Shown in pieces: positions 40,576-49,400 of a stretch of 64,000 bases of DNA (within the stretch, counting starts at the first letter, position 1; each line of letters begins with the position of its first letter). The notes under the pieces were generated by a model. It had not been told where the DNA came from. It saw only the letters and a program-made list of their open reading frames with translations, and ran no database searches. The stretch is from Oscillospiraceae bacterium (GTDB taxonomy: Bacteria > Bacillota > Clostridia > Oscillospirales > Oscillospiraceae): contig JAFRER010000007.1 of assembly GCA_017434755.1 (NCBI GenBank), forward strand, positions 1-64,000, given 5' to 3'. The position numbers were made by a program, and so were the translations under genes.

Positions 40576-42015
40576 TTACTCCGGAAGCTTTTCGTTCTTT
40601 TCCTGGAAGTATTCGCGCACCAGCTTGATGATCACCGGGCTGAGCGTCAGGATAGCGATCAGGTTCGGGATGGCCATGAAGCCGTTGAGCGCGTCTGCGA
40701 GGTTCCATGCATCGCTGAGGGACATGGTCGCACCGACGATCGCAAAGAGGACAAACACCAGCTTGTAGCCGATGCTGGCCTTGGTGCCGAAGAGGTACTC
40801 AAAGCAGCGGGTGCCGTAGAGGCTCCAGCTGAGGACCGTGGACAGAGCGAAGAGCGCGAGGCACAGTGCGAGGATGATGGATCCAACGCCTCCGCCCAGC
40901 ACGCTGCTGAGCGCTGCGGAGACGATCGCTGCACCGCCGCTGGTGCCCCAGGCGATCTCAACGCCGCCCGAGCAAGCCGCGCAGAGCACGGTGAGAGCCG
41001 TAAGGGTGCAGATGACGATGGTGTCCATGAAGACTTCGAAGATCCCGAAGAAGCCCTGCTTGACGGGGTTTGTCTCGCTGGTGGCCGCATGGGCCATAGG
41101 CGCGGAGCCGAGACCGGCCTCATTGGAGAAGCAGCCGCGGGCGATGCCCTTTGTGATGGAGGTGGAGATCGTGATACCGAAGGCGCCGCCCAGAGCCGCC
41201 TCGGCACTGAAGGCACCCTTGAAGATCATGCCGAAAACCTGGCCGATGTGGCCGATGTTGGCAAAGATCACGATCAGTGTGGAAAGGATGTAGACGACCG
41301 CCATCACGGGGACGATCTTCTCCGTGACGGAGCCAATGCGTTTAATGCCGCCGAAGAGCACCAGGGCTACGATGATCGCCATGACGATGCCGACGATCAG
41401 GTTGCACAGCGTGAATTCATTGCCGAGGAAGGTGAGCATCGTTCCCTGCACGTTGCCGCCGAGGGCGTTGATGGCGGAGCCGATGGCCTCGCCGATAGAT
41501 TGGACCTGCGTGGCGTTTCCGATGCCGAAGGCGGCGAGGAAGCCGAAGAGGCAGAACAGCACGCTCAGCCAGCCAAAGCCCTTTCCGAGGCCGTTCTTGA
41601 TATAGTACATCGGGCCGCCGACCCAGTCGCCCTTGTCGTTGCGCTCACGGTATTTGACGGCGAGAGTGACCTCGGCAAACTTGGTGCACATACCGACCAG
41701 TGCGGAAAGCCACATCCAGAAAACGGCGCCCGGTCCGCCGATTACGATCGCGCCGGTGACGCCGGCGATGTTTCCGGTGCCAACGGTGGCCGCCAGTGCG
41801 GTGGTGAGGGCCTGCAGGGGCGTTACTTCACCCTTGCCGGCAGTCTGCTTTGTGAACACCTTGCCGAGGGTGTTCTTCATGGCATGACCGAATTTGCGGA
41901 ACTGCAGGAAGCGGGTGCTGATGCTGAGAATAATGCCGACGCCTACCAACAGGCACAGCACTACAGAGCCCCATGCAATGTCGTCCAGCTTGGTTATGAA
42001 TTCGCTGACTGTCAT
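40576..42015 (-). CDS. Sodium:alanine/glycine symporter (AGCS family)
   Basis: A 479-residue inner-membrane amino-acid carrier with about 11 transmembrane segments. TLGKVFTKQTAGKGEVTPLQALTTALAATVGTGNIAGV (about 43-85) is the AGCS signature region, with GGPGAVFWMW and the conserved FSNEAGLGSAPMAHAA (about 294-309). A tandem glycine riboswitch upstream shows that expression responds to glycine, so glycine is a likely substrate, alongside alanine. GGAGGACA lies just before the start. Sodium coupling is known for the family. Confidence 0.94.
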   Translation of the reverse strand: MTVSEFITKLDDIAWGSVVLCLLVGVGIILSISTRFLQFRKFGHAMKNTLGKVFTKQTAGKGEVTPLQALTTALAATVGTGNIAGVTGAIVIGGPGAVFWMWLSALVGMCTKFAEVTLAVKYRERNDKGDWVGGPMYYIKNGLGKGFGWLSVLFCLFGFLAAFGIGNATQVQSIGEAIGSAINALGGNVQGTMLTFLGNEFTLCNLIVGIVMAIIVALVLFGGIKRIGSVTEKIVPVMAVVYILSTLIVIFANIGHIGQVFGMIFKGAFSAEAALGGAFGITISTSITKGIARGCFSNEAGLGSAPMAHAATSETNPVKQGFFGIFEVFMDTIVICTLTALTVLCAACSGGVEIAWGTSGGAAIVSAALSSVLGGGVGSIILALCLALFALSTVLSWSLYGTRCFEYLFGTKASIGYKLVFVLFAIVGATMSLSDAWNLADALNGFMAIPNLIAILTLSPVIIKLVREYFQEKNEKLPE

Positions 42016-42078
42016 GTTTTTGTCCTCCTCAATGATCCGCTCATGTCCGTTTCCTTACGAGCGGAGTATAAATGAACA

Positions 42079-42104
42079 CGGGCTTCCCGTTTCGGAGAAG
42101 CCCG
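42079..42104 (-). terminator. Expression-platform hairpin of the glycine riboswitch
   Basis: CGGGCTTC pairs with GAAGCCCG on the minus strand and is followed by TGTTCATTTAT. It lies between the second aptamer and the symporter start, so it is a probable terminator arm, although the T-run is imperfect. Confidence 0.5.
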
Positions 42105-42138
42105 GCAACCGCAAAAGCACACTCACTCTGATGCGTGT

Positions 42139-42306
42139 ATGCCCTGTCCTTTTGCCTGAGAGATTCGCCGCGGCATAAAACCGCGGTTTTGCACCTTCGG
42201 CCCTCACATCGGGTGTGAGCTTCTCCAGAGAGCGATCCCCCTGCAGTCTGTTTGCCTGAGAATGTTATTCCTTCGGCGGCACTTTCCGTACTCTTTCCTG
42301 CAGAGT
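42139..42306 (-). ncRNA. Glycine riboswitch, tandem aptamers
   Basis: Read on the minus strand, aptamer 1 (about 42305-42240) has CCGCCGAAGGAATAAC and TTCTCAGGCAAACAGACTG. Aptamer 2 (about 42236-42139) has GGCCGAAGGTGCAAAA and TCTCTCAGGCAAAAGGACAG. The paired CGAAGG...CTCAGGCAAA core in two copies is diagnostic of the cooperative glycine riboswitch. It leads the AGCS symporter gene, so glycine level controls amino-acid transport. Confidence 0.95.
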
Positions 42307-42316
42307 TCATCTCGCG

Positions 42317-42344
42317 TTCATATATACTTTGAAATATGGTGCAA
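42317..42344 (-). promoter_or_regulatory. Promoter of the riboswitch-symporter transcript
   Basis: TTGCAC (42339-42344) and TATGAA (42317-42322) on the minus strand with 16-base spacing, 10 bases before the first aptamer. The remaining stretch to 42514 is AT-rich at first and shows no other feature I can name. Confidence 0.5.
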
Positions 42345-42514
42345 TAATAATATAGTCTTTCGGGATTTGCAAGCGCCGTGTTTTCTTTTTCACTTTTTTC
42401 TCTCAAAGTACTGAAAAAAGCGCCGTCCGCGCTCCCGATATTGCATCATTTCACAAAGAACCGGCTTTTTTGGCCCTTATATATTTATCGGTTATTCAAG
42501 GAGGAACCGCCCTC

Positions 42515-43555
42515 ATGAAAAAAACGATCCTTAGCATCCTCATTCTGGCGCTTGTTCTGTCGCTGAGCGTTTTCGCCTCCGGCTGTGCGTCGGAGCCCGC
42601 AGCTTCCGTTCCCGCTGCACAGGAGTCGAGTCAGGCGGTAAAAGATGTGATTGCCATGATCGACGCCATCCCGCAGCTTGCGGAAGACGGCAGCAACGCC
42701 TCCGAGGTATATGACGCTTATACCGCCGCGCAGAGCGCCTATTTCCAGCTGAGTTACGATGAGATGAACGCGGTGAACAATGTCGGCGGAATGTGGAAAG
42801 CCAGTGACGATTACTACCAGCATATTATGAATACTCAGCCGAAAGAGGATTATGAGTATTACCAGCGTGCCGCGGAGGCGGGAGCTCTTCTCGCCGGCAC
42901 GTGGTATGACTCCTCCTCCGTTATCTACAAGGAATACAACTGCTGGCAGATCAGCTTTGACGGGACCGTGGTAACGCCGTTTTATAATGAGGAGACCCAG
43001 TATGTGCAGTCACTCGGCAACGGTGAGTACTACATTCCCGATTACGGAACGATCTATCCGGACTACAGCATGGGCGAGATGCGCCTTGCTTCCGTTGACG
43101 GGCGCGGCTGCCTGATCAGCCAGGTCACCATTGACAAGATGTACGTCAAGGTCGAACTGTCTGCGGAGAACGTCGCGGATTATTTCACCTTCGACCAGAT
43201 CTATTCCTATGTCGATGAATGGGGCGATTACGCCAATTATGCCGATAACGGACAGACCTGCTATGCCGCCGTCAATAAATACGAAGGCTCCGACATGACC
43301 TATATCGGCTCGGATGGAGCACAGGTGGAGCTGTTTCTGAAAAACGGTACGAAAACTACCTTTTACGGCATCGGGCTCTTCCAGGTGGACGGCAAAAACG
43401 TCGCCATCAAGGAGTTCGGCAGGGCGAAGGGAACCCTCTGGTTCGTAAGAAGCGAATACGTATGGAAAACGGAGACAAACGACGGCTTTGTGTACGTTTA
43501 TCTCAACGACGGCTCCCTGTATACCTATTATCACGGTGAATATGCCTACGGCTGA
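42515..43555 (+). CDS. Putative lipoprotein, unknown family
   Basis: The protein has 346 residues. The signal peptide ends LSLSVFASGC with Cys24 as the lipidation site, so it is membrane anchored and exposed outside. Residues 25-100 include a helical region (VKDVIAMIDAIPQLAEDGSNASEVYDAY), followed by a beta-rich domain of repeated strand-like segments (GTWYDSSSVIYKEYNCWQIS and DGSLYTYYHGEYAYG). Aromatic residues are frequent. I do not recognise the family. The start at 42515 follows AAGGAGGAACC; an earlier Met at 42470 lacks support. Confidence 0.75.
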   Translation: MKKTILSILILALVLSLSVFASGCASEPAASVPAAQESSQAVKDVIAMIDAIPQLAEDGSNASEVYDAYTAAQSAYFQLSYDEMNAVNNVGGMWKASDDYYQHIMNTQPKEDYEYYQRAAEAGALLAGTWYDSSSVIYKEYNCWQISFDGTVVTPFYNEETQYVQSLGNGEYYIPDYGTIYPDYSMGEMRLASVDGRGCLISQVTIDKMYVKVELSAENVADYFTFDQIYSYVDEWGDYANYADNGQTCYAAVNKYEGSDMTYIGSDGAQVELFLKNGTKTTFYGIGLFQVDGKNVAIKEFGRAKGTLWFVRSEYVWKTETNDGFVYVYLNDGSLYTYYHGEYAYG

Positions 43556-43575
43556 TGCCTTTTGCTGAAAAAACC

Positions 43576-43618
43576 AAAACGGTGCCCTGCAAATCATATG
43601 CGGGGCACCGTTTTCTGT
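43576..43618 (+). terminator. Bidirectional terminator between lipoprotein and FAH-family genes
   Basis: The 15-bp stem AAAACGGTGCCCTGC/GCGGGGCACCGTTTT has one G-U pair and T-rich flanks on both strands. Confidence 0.88.
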
Positions 43619-43630
43619 TTACCAGGGATC

Positions 43631-44431
43631 TCAGACCATTCTGTTCACGAGTCTGCCTATGTCCTCTATCTCCACCTCAACAAGGTCACCGGGCTTGAGC
43701 CACTTTGCGTCCTTCTGTTCCAGGGCAACGCCGGACGGCGTACCGGTATAGATAAGATCCCCGGGTTCCAGCCGGATAAACTTCGAAGCAAAGGCCACGA
43801 TCTCGGCACAGCTGAAGATCATCTCCGAAGTGGATCCGTCCTGTCTGAGTTCTCCGTTGACATAGCTCCTGATCCGCTTTCCTTCTTCCGGATCGAAACT
43901 GTCCGCTGTCACGATGAACGGGCCGCAGGGTCCGAAGCCCGGCATCGTCTTGCCTATGAGCCATTGGGAAGTCATCTTCTGGGCTCTGCGCAGAGAGAGA
44001 TCGTTCCCGCAGGTGTATCCGAAGATATGCTCCGCTGCCTCGGAAACATCGATGTTCCAGGCTGTCTTTCCCATAACGATCACGAGCTCCGCCTCATAGT
44101 CGTAGCTGTCCTCCCATGAAGGCAGCTCCACATCCGCTCCGGAGGGAACGAGCGCATTTCCGAACTTGGAGAACAATATGGGGCTTTCCGCCCGGACAAA
44201 ATTCTCCCCCACTCTGTCCGCGTGGGATTTGTAGTTCAGGCCGACGCAAACGAGCTTCTCCGCTTTCACTACATTGGCAAACACCGGATCCGGGATCTCC
44301 TCACCCGGGACTCCCGGTTCCGCTCCGCGGACGAGCTCCTCCATTGTGAGCGGAAACAGATCGTAAAGCTTTCCTTCTTTCTCAACAGCAAGGCGGATCT
44401 CTCCGTCTTTTATAACATTGCAGTATTTCAT
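43631..44431 (-). CDS. Fumarylacetoacetate hydrolase family protein
   Basis: A 266-residue cytoplasmic metal-dependent hydrolase/isomerase fold. The family motifs are KLVCVGLNYKSHADRVG (about 55-71), SPILFSKFGNALVPSG and YDYEAELVIVMGKTAW (acidic metal ligands). The C-terminal LIYTGTPSGVALEQ completes the site. Members act on 2-oxo acids or 5-carboxymethyl-2-oxo-hex-3-ene-dioate-type substrates. The substrate here is unknown, and no catabolic neighbours help. It is monocistronic, with GGAGAG upstream. Confidence 0.9.
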   Translation of the reverse strand: MKYCNVIKDGEIRLAVEKEGKLYDLFPLTMEELVRGAEPGVPGEEIPDPVFANVVKAEKLVCVGLNYKSHADRVGENFVRAESPILFSKFGNALVPSGADVELPSWEDSYDYEAELVIVMGKTAWNIDVSEAAEHIFGYTCGNDLSLRRAQKMTSQWLIGKTMPGFGPCGPFIVTADSFDPEEGKRIRSYVNGELRQDGSTSEMIFSCAEIVAFASKFIRLEPGDLIYTGTPSGVALEQKDAKWLKPGDLVEVEIEDIGRLVNRMV

Positions 44432-44522
44432 CGTTTCTCTCCTTCCGGACTATCTGTTTTATGTTTTTCAGCTTATCATATATACTGCCCTCTTCCAACA
44501 CTTATTTTTTTAAGTGTTTCAG

Positions 44523-44551
44523 TTGAAAGATAGTATCCGTGTCGGTATAAT
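44523..44551 (+). promoter_or_regulatory. Promoter of the MFS transporter gene
   Basis: TTGAAA (44523-44528) and a perfect TATAAT (44546-44551) with 17-base spacing, 33 bases before the start codon. Confidence 0.8.
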
Positions 44552-44584
44552 AAATATACGAAACTGATGTCGGAGGATCTTTCC

Positions 44585-45832
44585 ATGGAAAAGAAAAGAT
44601 GGCTTTACGCGGTAATAGGCGTCATTATTCTTCTCTTCGCAGGCCTGGTTTATGCCTGGTCGGTCCTGTCCGGTCCCATCAAGGCTGATTTCGGCTGGTC
44701 TCAGGCTGAGATCACACTGCCCTATACAATCGTAATGATCTTTTTCTGCATCGGCTGCGTAGCGAGCGGCGCGCTCGCGTCCAGGATCCCCGCGAGGATC
44801 TATGTATGGATCTCCGCCGCGCTGTTCCTCATAGGATTCCTTATCTCCGCAAATATCAGCAATCTCATCATGCTGGTCATCGGTTTCGGCGTGATCTGCG
44901 GCTTTGCCTCCGGTCTTGCCTACAGCGCCGTCATGAGTACGGTGGGCAAATGGTTCCCCGACAAGCAGGGCCTGATCTCCGGCATCCTGCTCATGGGCTT
45001 CGGCATATCGAGTTTCGTGATCGGCAAGCTTTATGACGCCTTTACGCCCGATACCTTCGGCGCATGGAGGACATCCTTCACCGTGATCGGCATCGTCATC
45101 GCCGCGGTCATGGCGGTGTGCGGCTTCTTCATAAAAAAGCCTGGTCCGGACTTTGATATCAAGCCGGCAGCCGATGGCAAAAAACACAGGGAGAATCCCG
45201 CCGCGATCGACGCGAATGCGGGGCTTATGTTGCGGCAGCCCTCCTTCTGGCTGTATCTGCTCTGGGTCATCTTCATGTCCGCAGCAGGTCTTGCCCTGAT
45301 CTCGCAGGCAAAAGGTGTGGCAACAGAAGCGGGCGTCACCGGCGGAACGGTGGCAACGATCGTCGGCCTCATTTCTATCGCCAACGGAGTTTCCAGAATC
45401 ATATTCGGCGGTTTGTATGATAAAATCGGCAGGAGCGCCGTCATGCAGATCGTGAATGCTCTGTTCATTATTGAAAGCATCATTCTCATCTTTGCTCTGC
45501 TCAAGAGCAGTTTCGTCCTGCTCGTTCTCGGCTTTGTTATAGGCGGTGCCGCTTACGGCGGTGTCACCCCGACGAACTCCGCCTTTGTCAGCTCCTATTA
45601 CGGAATAAAGAATTATCCTCTGAATTTCTCCATTATCAACTGCAACCTTCTCATTGCTTCCTTCGGCAGTAATATCGCCGCAAAACTATACGATGCTTCG
45701 GGCTCCTTCCGCAGCATTTTCATCATGATCATTATCTGTGCGGTCGTCGGCATCGCCGCCTGTATCGGCATAGACTTCTGCGACAGGGCGATCATCCGGA
45801 AAAAAGCGGCGGCAGCTGAAAAAGAAGCATAA
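44585..45832 (+). CDS. OFA-type major facilitator (oxalate/formate antiporter-like)
   Basis: A 415-residue transporter with 12 transmembrane segments. The N-terminal RWLYAVIGVIILLFAGLVYAWSVLSGPI and WSQAEITLPYTI are OFA-subfamily marks (TIGR04259 type); GFGVICGFASGLAYSAVMS and KWFPDKQGLISGILLMGFG follow. The actual substrate of most OFA proteins is unknown (monocarboxylates are common), so oxalate should not be assumed. The start at 44585 follows GGAGG at 8 bases; a six-codon longer frame is less likely. Confidence 0.9.
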   Translation: MEKKRWLYAVIGVIILLFAGLVYAWSVLSGPIKADFGWSQAEITLPYTIVMIFFCIGCVASGALASRIPARIYVWISAALFLIGFLISANISNLIMLVIGFGVICGFASGLAYSAVMSTVGKWFPDKQGLISGILLMGFGISSFVIGKLYDAFTPDTFGAWRTSFTVIGIVIAAVMAVCGFFIKKPGPDFDIKPAADGKKHRENPAAIDANAGLMLRQPSFWLYLLWVIFMSAAGLALISQAKGVATEAGVTGGTVATIVGLISIANGVSRIIFGGLYDKIGRSAVMQIVNALFIIESIILIFALLKSSFVLLVLGFVIGGAAYGGVTPTNSAFVSSYYGIKNYPLNFSIINCNLLIASFGSNIAAKLYDASGSFRSIFIMIIICAVVGIAACIGIDFCDRAIIRKKAAAAEKEA

Positions 45833-45847
45833 GCTTTCCATCACAAT

Positions 45848-45884
45848 ACAACGGGAGACGGCCATCACGGCTGTCTCCCGTTGT
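45848..45884 (+). terminator. Terminator between the MFS gene and the converging membrane gene
   Basis: A 16-bp stem ACAACGGGAGACGGCC/GGCTGTCTCCCGTTGT with one G-U pair and an ATCAC loop. The downstream sequence is only moderately T-rich. Confidence 0.75.
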
Positions 45885-45901
45885 ACGTTATTTCTGTTTC
45901 T

Positions 45902-46747
45902 TTATTCCGCTGCTTCGGGTTCGGGTCCTTCTTTGCGGCGTCTCCTGTATATCTTTTTCCAGCCGCCCGGAGTCATCAGATCAGGTATGAAGTTCACGCC
46001 TGTGATGATCTTCGCCACCCACACGAAGAAGATGACCACAAGGATCGGTATCACGCAGGAGGTCACGATCATGACCGCGAGCGTCTCAACAAAACGGTTG
46101 AGGGTGTTCGCCGCCTTTTCCGTCAGGCTCGAGGCGGTCTCGGAGATCCCGTTGAGTATAGACTGCACCAGTCCCGCATCCTCTCCTGCATCGGTGATCT
46201 CAACGGTGTCGTCCGCTATCTGCTCCGCGGAACTGATGGTGTTGTTGATTGACTCGTCAAAAGTCGTATAGATCATATCCGATACTCTCACGCTGGCCGG
46301 GATTATGAGGAAGATTGCCAGGCCGAACACGGTGAACTTCACGGCCAGTCTCCGCCAGAGCGCACTTTCGCTGAACAGGGATATGCCCATGAACACGCAT
46401 GCCAGCGGTAAGAGTATCTTGAACGTTGCGAGGCCGATAATGGTTACGGAGTATTTCTCCGCATACAGAACACACATGATCAGTAGAAAATACTGTGTAA
46501 AATCTGCAAGCTTCTCGGCTATCGGCGTGGCTGTGTCGCCCGGTATCGCCGAGATGCCGGCTGATGCCACCGTAGAGGTAGCCGTCAGTTTCATGACCAT
46601 GTCCACCTTTTCGTCAATGGAGCTTATCGTATGGTCATGGGTCTCGATCTTCATTGCCCAGTCGCCGAGAAACAGCATGGATATCACTGCCGCAAGGAGC
46701 AGCAGGACGCAGATGAGCACTTTTTTCAGTACGGCATTGTCTTTCAT
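45902..46747 (-). CDS. Membrane protein of unknown family, downstream of a DUF4230 gene
   Basis: The protein has 281 residues. A first membrane helix (about 8-28) precedes an extracytoplasmic region (THDHTISSIDEKVDMVMKLT). Three further hydrophobic segments lie near 88-104, 107-124 and 138-153, then a helical region rich in Ser/Glu (about 165-215) and a last helix (about 222-249), with a basic cytoplasmic tail (KKIYRRRRKEG). It starts 17 bases after the DUF4230 gene, so both probably form one envelope complex. No motif reveals a function. Confidence 0.75.
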   Translation of the reverse strand: MKDNAVLKKVLICVLLLLAAVISMLFLGDWAMKIETHDHTISSIDEKVDMVMKLTATSTVASAGISAIPGDTATPIAEKLADFTQYFLLIMCVLYAEKYSVTIIGLATFKILLPLACVFMGISLFSESALWRRLAVKFTVFGLAIFLIIPASVRVSDMIYTTFDESINNTISSAEQIADDTVEITDAGEDAGLVQSILNGISETASSLTEKAANTLNRFVETLAVMIVTSCVIPILVVIFFVWVAKIITGVNFIPDLMTPGGWKKIYRRRRKEGPEPEAAE

Positions 46748-46764
46748 TCTTTTCCTCCCCCTGT

Positions 46765-47454
46765 TCAGCCGGTCACGTAACGGATCGAATACTCGGAAGC
46801 GTCAACCAGACTGTTCACAAAATTCGAGATCACGAGCACCGCATTCTCGTCCGCTCTTTCCAGAAGTCCTCTTTCCAGCGCTTTTTCCTCAGCAGTCCTC
46901 TCAAGCTCTATCAGAGAGTCATTATAATCGGTAAGAGAGATCTTGTTGCAGAGTCCCTCTTTCTCCGAATACAGCACAAAGCTTTCCGGATCTATATCCA
47001 GATACTTTATTTCGGATCTCGGCAGCCGGACGGTAATGGTTTTGGCTTCATCGTCTTTTTCCACACTGATCTTTTCAAAATCGAGCCCCGCGGCGATGAT
47101 CCCTTCATAGCTTGCCAGATAGCTCGATTCCGTTATCCCGATCTTTATGGTCTTGAAAAGCTTTTTTACGCTCGAATAGCTGATGACCTCTGTAAAATAG
47201 TACTCTTCGGTCACGAGGAAACCCATGTCCCGGAGACCGTCCTGTATGATCTCCCCCGAGATGTTCTTTTCCACCTCAACGATCTTTTCGACCTCGACGA
47301 TCTTTTTGGTCTGCTTCACCGGCGCGGAGGTGACTGCCGGCTGAGGCACGCTTTTCACGTCGTCCTTTCTGAGCGCCCAAACAACAGCAAGCACCGCAGT
47401 GACCAGCACGACTGCAGCAATAAGGATAAGGTAGATGCGCTTTTTGTTTTTCAT
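46765..47454 (-). CDS. DUF4230 family membrane-anchored protein
   Basis: The protein has 229 residues. A single N-terminal membrane helix (about 7-25) is followed by a linker containing a repeat KKIVEVEKIVEVEK (about 48-61). The DUF4230 domain starts near 70 (IQDGLRDMGFLVTEEYYFTEV) and includes ITVRLPRSEIKYLDIDPES. Members are extracytoplasmic and uncharacterised. The start at 47454 (MKNKKRIYLIL) follows GGGGGACG; the upstream 45 residues of the open frame are not supported. It is the first gene of a two-gene unit. Confidence 0.82.
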   Translation of the reverse strand: MKNKKRIYLILIAAVVLVTAVLAVVWALRKDDVKSVPQPAVTSAPVKQTKKIVEVEKIVEVEKNISGEIIQDGLRDMGFLVTEEYYFTEVISYSSVKKLFKTIKIGITESSYLASYEGIIAAGLDFEKISVEKDDEAKTITVRLPRSEIKYLDIDPESFVLYSEKEGLCNKISLTDYNDSLIELERTAEEKALERGLLERADENAVLVISNFVNSLVDASEYSIRYVTG

Positions 47455-47613
47455 TTTCGTCCCCCTTTCATGCTCCGGGTGATACTGAATCAGAAGCAGA
47501 CACAAAACATTCTGCCACGCTTTGATTATATAACCGTTTTTTGCAAGAATAATGCGAAAATACTGTAAATTAAATGCTGTTATTTCCACTGGATCCGCAA
47601 TTTACGGTTTTTC

Positions 47614-47642
47614 TTGCGCAGAATCCGAAACTGTTATATAAT
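47614..47642 (+). promoter_or_regulatory. Promoter of the small Cys protein gene
   Basis: TTGCGC (47614-47619) and a perfect TATAAT (47637-47642) are separated by 17 bases, 45 bases before the start codon at 47688. Confidence 0.7.
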
Positions 47643-47687
47643 TTCCTTACCGAAAACAAAAAAACACGGGGGAGAGGGACAACTATC

Positions 47688-47831
47688 ATGGCGGCAAAGA
47701 ATGTCAAATGTGCTGAGTGCACGAAGATCAAAGAATGGAGCTTCAGTGAGAACGTCGTAGCGTTCTGCCCGGTTGCCCAGAAATATGTCAAGGCCGAGGA
47801 TGGCTGCAAGAAGGGCGAAAAGAAAAAATAA
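47688..47831 (+). CDS. 47-residue Cys-containing small protein
   Basis: The sequence starts MAAKNVKCAECTKIKEWSFS and has four Cys: a CAEC pair at 8 and 11, one near 27 (VAFCPVAQKYV) and one near 40 (DGCKKGEKKK). The spacing suits a single zinc or iron site. It has a consensus promoter, a purine-rich GGGGGAGAGGG ribosome-binding site, and a perfect terminator, so it is a real independent transcript. Similar short CxxC proteins exist in Clostridia without known function. The longer frame to 47574 includes the promoter and is rejected. Confidence 0.75.
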   Translation: MAAKNVKCAECTKIKEWSFSENVVAFCPVAQKYVKAEDGCKKGEKKK

Positions 47832-47846
47832 GCCCTCATATATTGC

Positions 47847-47883
47847 AAAAGTGCGCCGCATACCAATGCGGCGCACTTTTATT
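47847..47883 (+). terminator. Bidirectional terminator after the small Cys protein
   Basis: A perfect 15-bp stem AAAAGTGCGCCGCAT/ATGCGGCGCACTTTT with an ACCA loop is followed by ATTTAT. It also serves the converging aminotransferase gene. Confidence 0.92.
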
Positions 47884-47898
47884 TATCCGGTCGGTTCC

Positions 47899-49179
47899 TT
47901 ATCCGATTCCGCAGAGTTTGCGGAGAGCTGCAAGGCGCATGCTGACACAGTAGATCTCCATTGCCTGTTCGAGCTGTTCGGTCGGCGGCAGAGACGGAGC
48001 TATCCTCATGTTGCTGTCATTGGGGTCGTTCTTGTACGGGAAGGTCGCTCCGGCGTCCGTCATGGTCAGGCCGGCTTCTTTGCAAAGCTGCCATGTGGCT
48101 TTTGCAATCCCCGGCATCGTATTCACGCTCACGAAGTATCCGCCGTTGGGATGCTGCCAGCTCGCAATCCCTCTCGGAGCGATCTCTCTGTCGAGCGAAT
48201 CCAGAACACAGCGGAATTTCGGTCCGAGGATCTCCGCATGCTTTTTCATCAGTTCCAGCACGCCGGCCTTATCTTTCAGGAAGCGGACATGCCGGAGCTG
48301 GTTCACTTTGTCAAACGAGATCATCTGCGCGTTGAGGAGTTTTTTCATATAGGTCATGTTGCTGTCGCTGCAGACGAACACCGACACGCCGGCTCCGGGG
48401 AAGGTGATCTTCGAGGTCGACGCGAATTCGAACACCATATCCTCATTGCCGTATTTCGCGCATTCGCTCAGGATATCCGGAAACGGGACATACTCCCCGA
48501 AGAATTCATGCACACAGTAGGCATTGTCCCACATCAGCAGGAAATCCTCCGCCGCGGGCTTCATCGATGCGATCCTCCGGATCGTCTCCGCGCTGTAGAT
48601 AATGCCGTCCGGGTTGGAGTATTTCGGCACACACCACATGCCTTTCACTTCGGGATCCCGGATCAGTTTTTCCACAACGTCCATATCCGGACCTTCCGCA
48701 GTCATGGGTACGGTGATCATCTCCATCCCGAAGCTCTGGGAAATGCCGAAATGCCCGTCATATCCGGGAGCCGGGCAGAGCCACTTTACTTTGTCCAGCT
48801 TTGCCCAGGGTTTGCTGCTGTTCACTCTGCCGTGGGTATAGGCCTTGGCGATGGTATCATACATAAGCGTCAAAGAGGCCGTTCCGCCGATAAACACGTT
48901 TTTCGCTTCCACTCCCAGCAGTTCCGCGAAAAGCTCTCTGCAGGAAGGGAGTCCCTCCAGATTTCCATAGTTGCGGACATCTATGCCGTCACAGACGAAA
49001 TCGCTGTCCGATCTCAGAACGTCCAGAATCCCGCTGACCATATCGAGCTGTGCCTTGCCGGGTTTCCCTCTTGCCATGTTGAGCGACAGGCCCATCTCTT
49101 TCAGAACCTCATAGCGCTCGGTTACCTCCCGGAGTTCCTCACGAAGTTCCTCAGCCGTCATCTCGGTGTACTTTTTCAT
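47899..49179 (-). CDS. Aspartate aminotransferase-like PLP enzyme (Aminotran_MocR group)
   Basis: A 426-residue fold-type I PLP enzyme. The N-terminal helix (MTAEELREELREVTERYEVLK) and LNMARGKPGKAQLD are typical of the PF12897 group, to which the Mycobacterium tuberculosis aspartate aminotransferase Rv3722c belongs. VPKYSNPDG holds the cofactor Asn, MWDNAYCVHEF the Asp, and ASTSKITFPGAGVS the Schiff-base Lys (about 255). RIAPSLPP carries the carboxylate Arg. It has no DNA-binding domain despite the MocR label. The start at 49179 follows AAAGGAAAA. Probable role: aspartate/glutamate transamination. Confidence 0.9.
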   Translation of the reverse strand: MKKYTEMTAEELREELREVTERYEVLKEMGLSLNMARGKPGKAQLDMVSGILDVLRSDSDFVCDGIDVRNYGNLEGLPSCRELFAELLGVEAKNVFIGGTASLTLMYDTIAKAYTHGRVNSSKPWAKLDKVKWLCPAPGYDGHFGISQSFGMEMITVPMTAEGPDMDVVEKLIRDPEVKGMWCVPKYSNPDGIIYSAETIRRIASMKPAAEDFLLMWDNAYCVHEFFGEYVPFPDILSECAKYGNEDMVFEFASTSKITFPGAGVSVFVCSDSNMTYMKKLLNAQMISFDKVNQLRHVRFLKDKAGVLELMKKHAEILGPKFRCVLDSLDREIAPRGIASWQHPNGGYFVSVNTMPGIAKATWQLCKEAGLTMTDAGATFPYKNDPNDSNMRIAPSLPPTEQLEQAMEIYCVSMRLAALRKLCGIG

Positions 49180-49400
49180 GCGTTTTTCCTTTCTTGCGCA
49201 CATTTTTTATTCCGGCTGCCGTTCTGCCTTTCCGGGCATGTGCGGCAGACTTTTTCCTGCCTCAACCATAGCACATTACACAGCCGTCTTCAACCTATAT
49301 TGTCTCCCTTTTTTGCGTTTTTGCGCCTTTCTTCCCTTTACTTTTTCCGGTCCGGTGTTATTATTGATTCCATCAGCAGAGAAAGGAGGGCGTGTCACAG

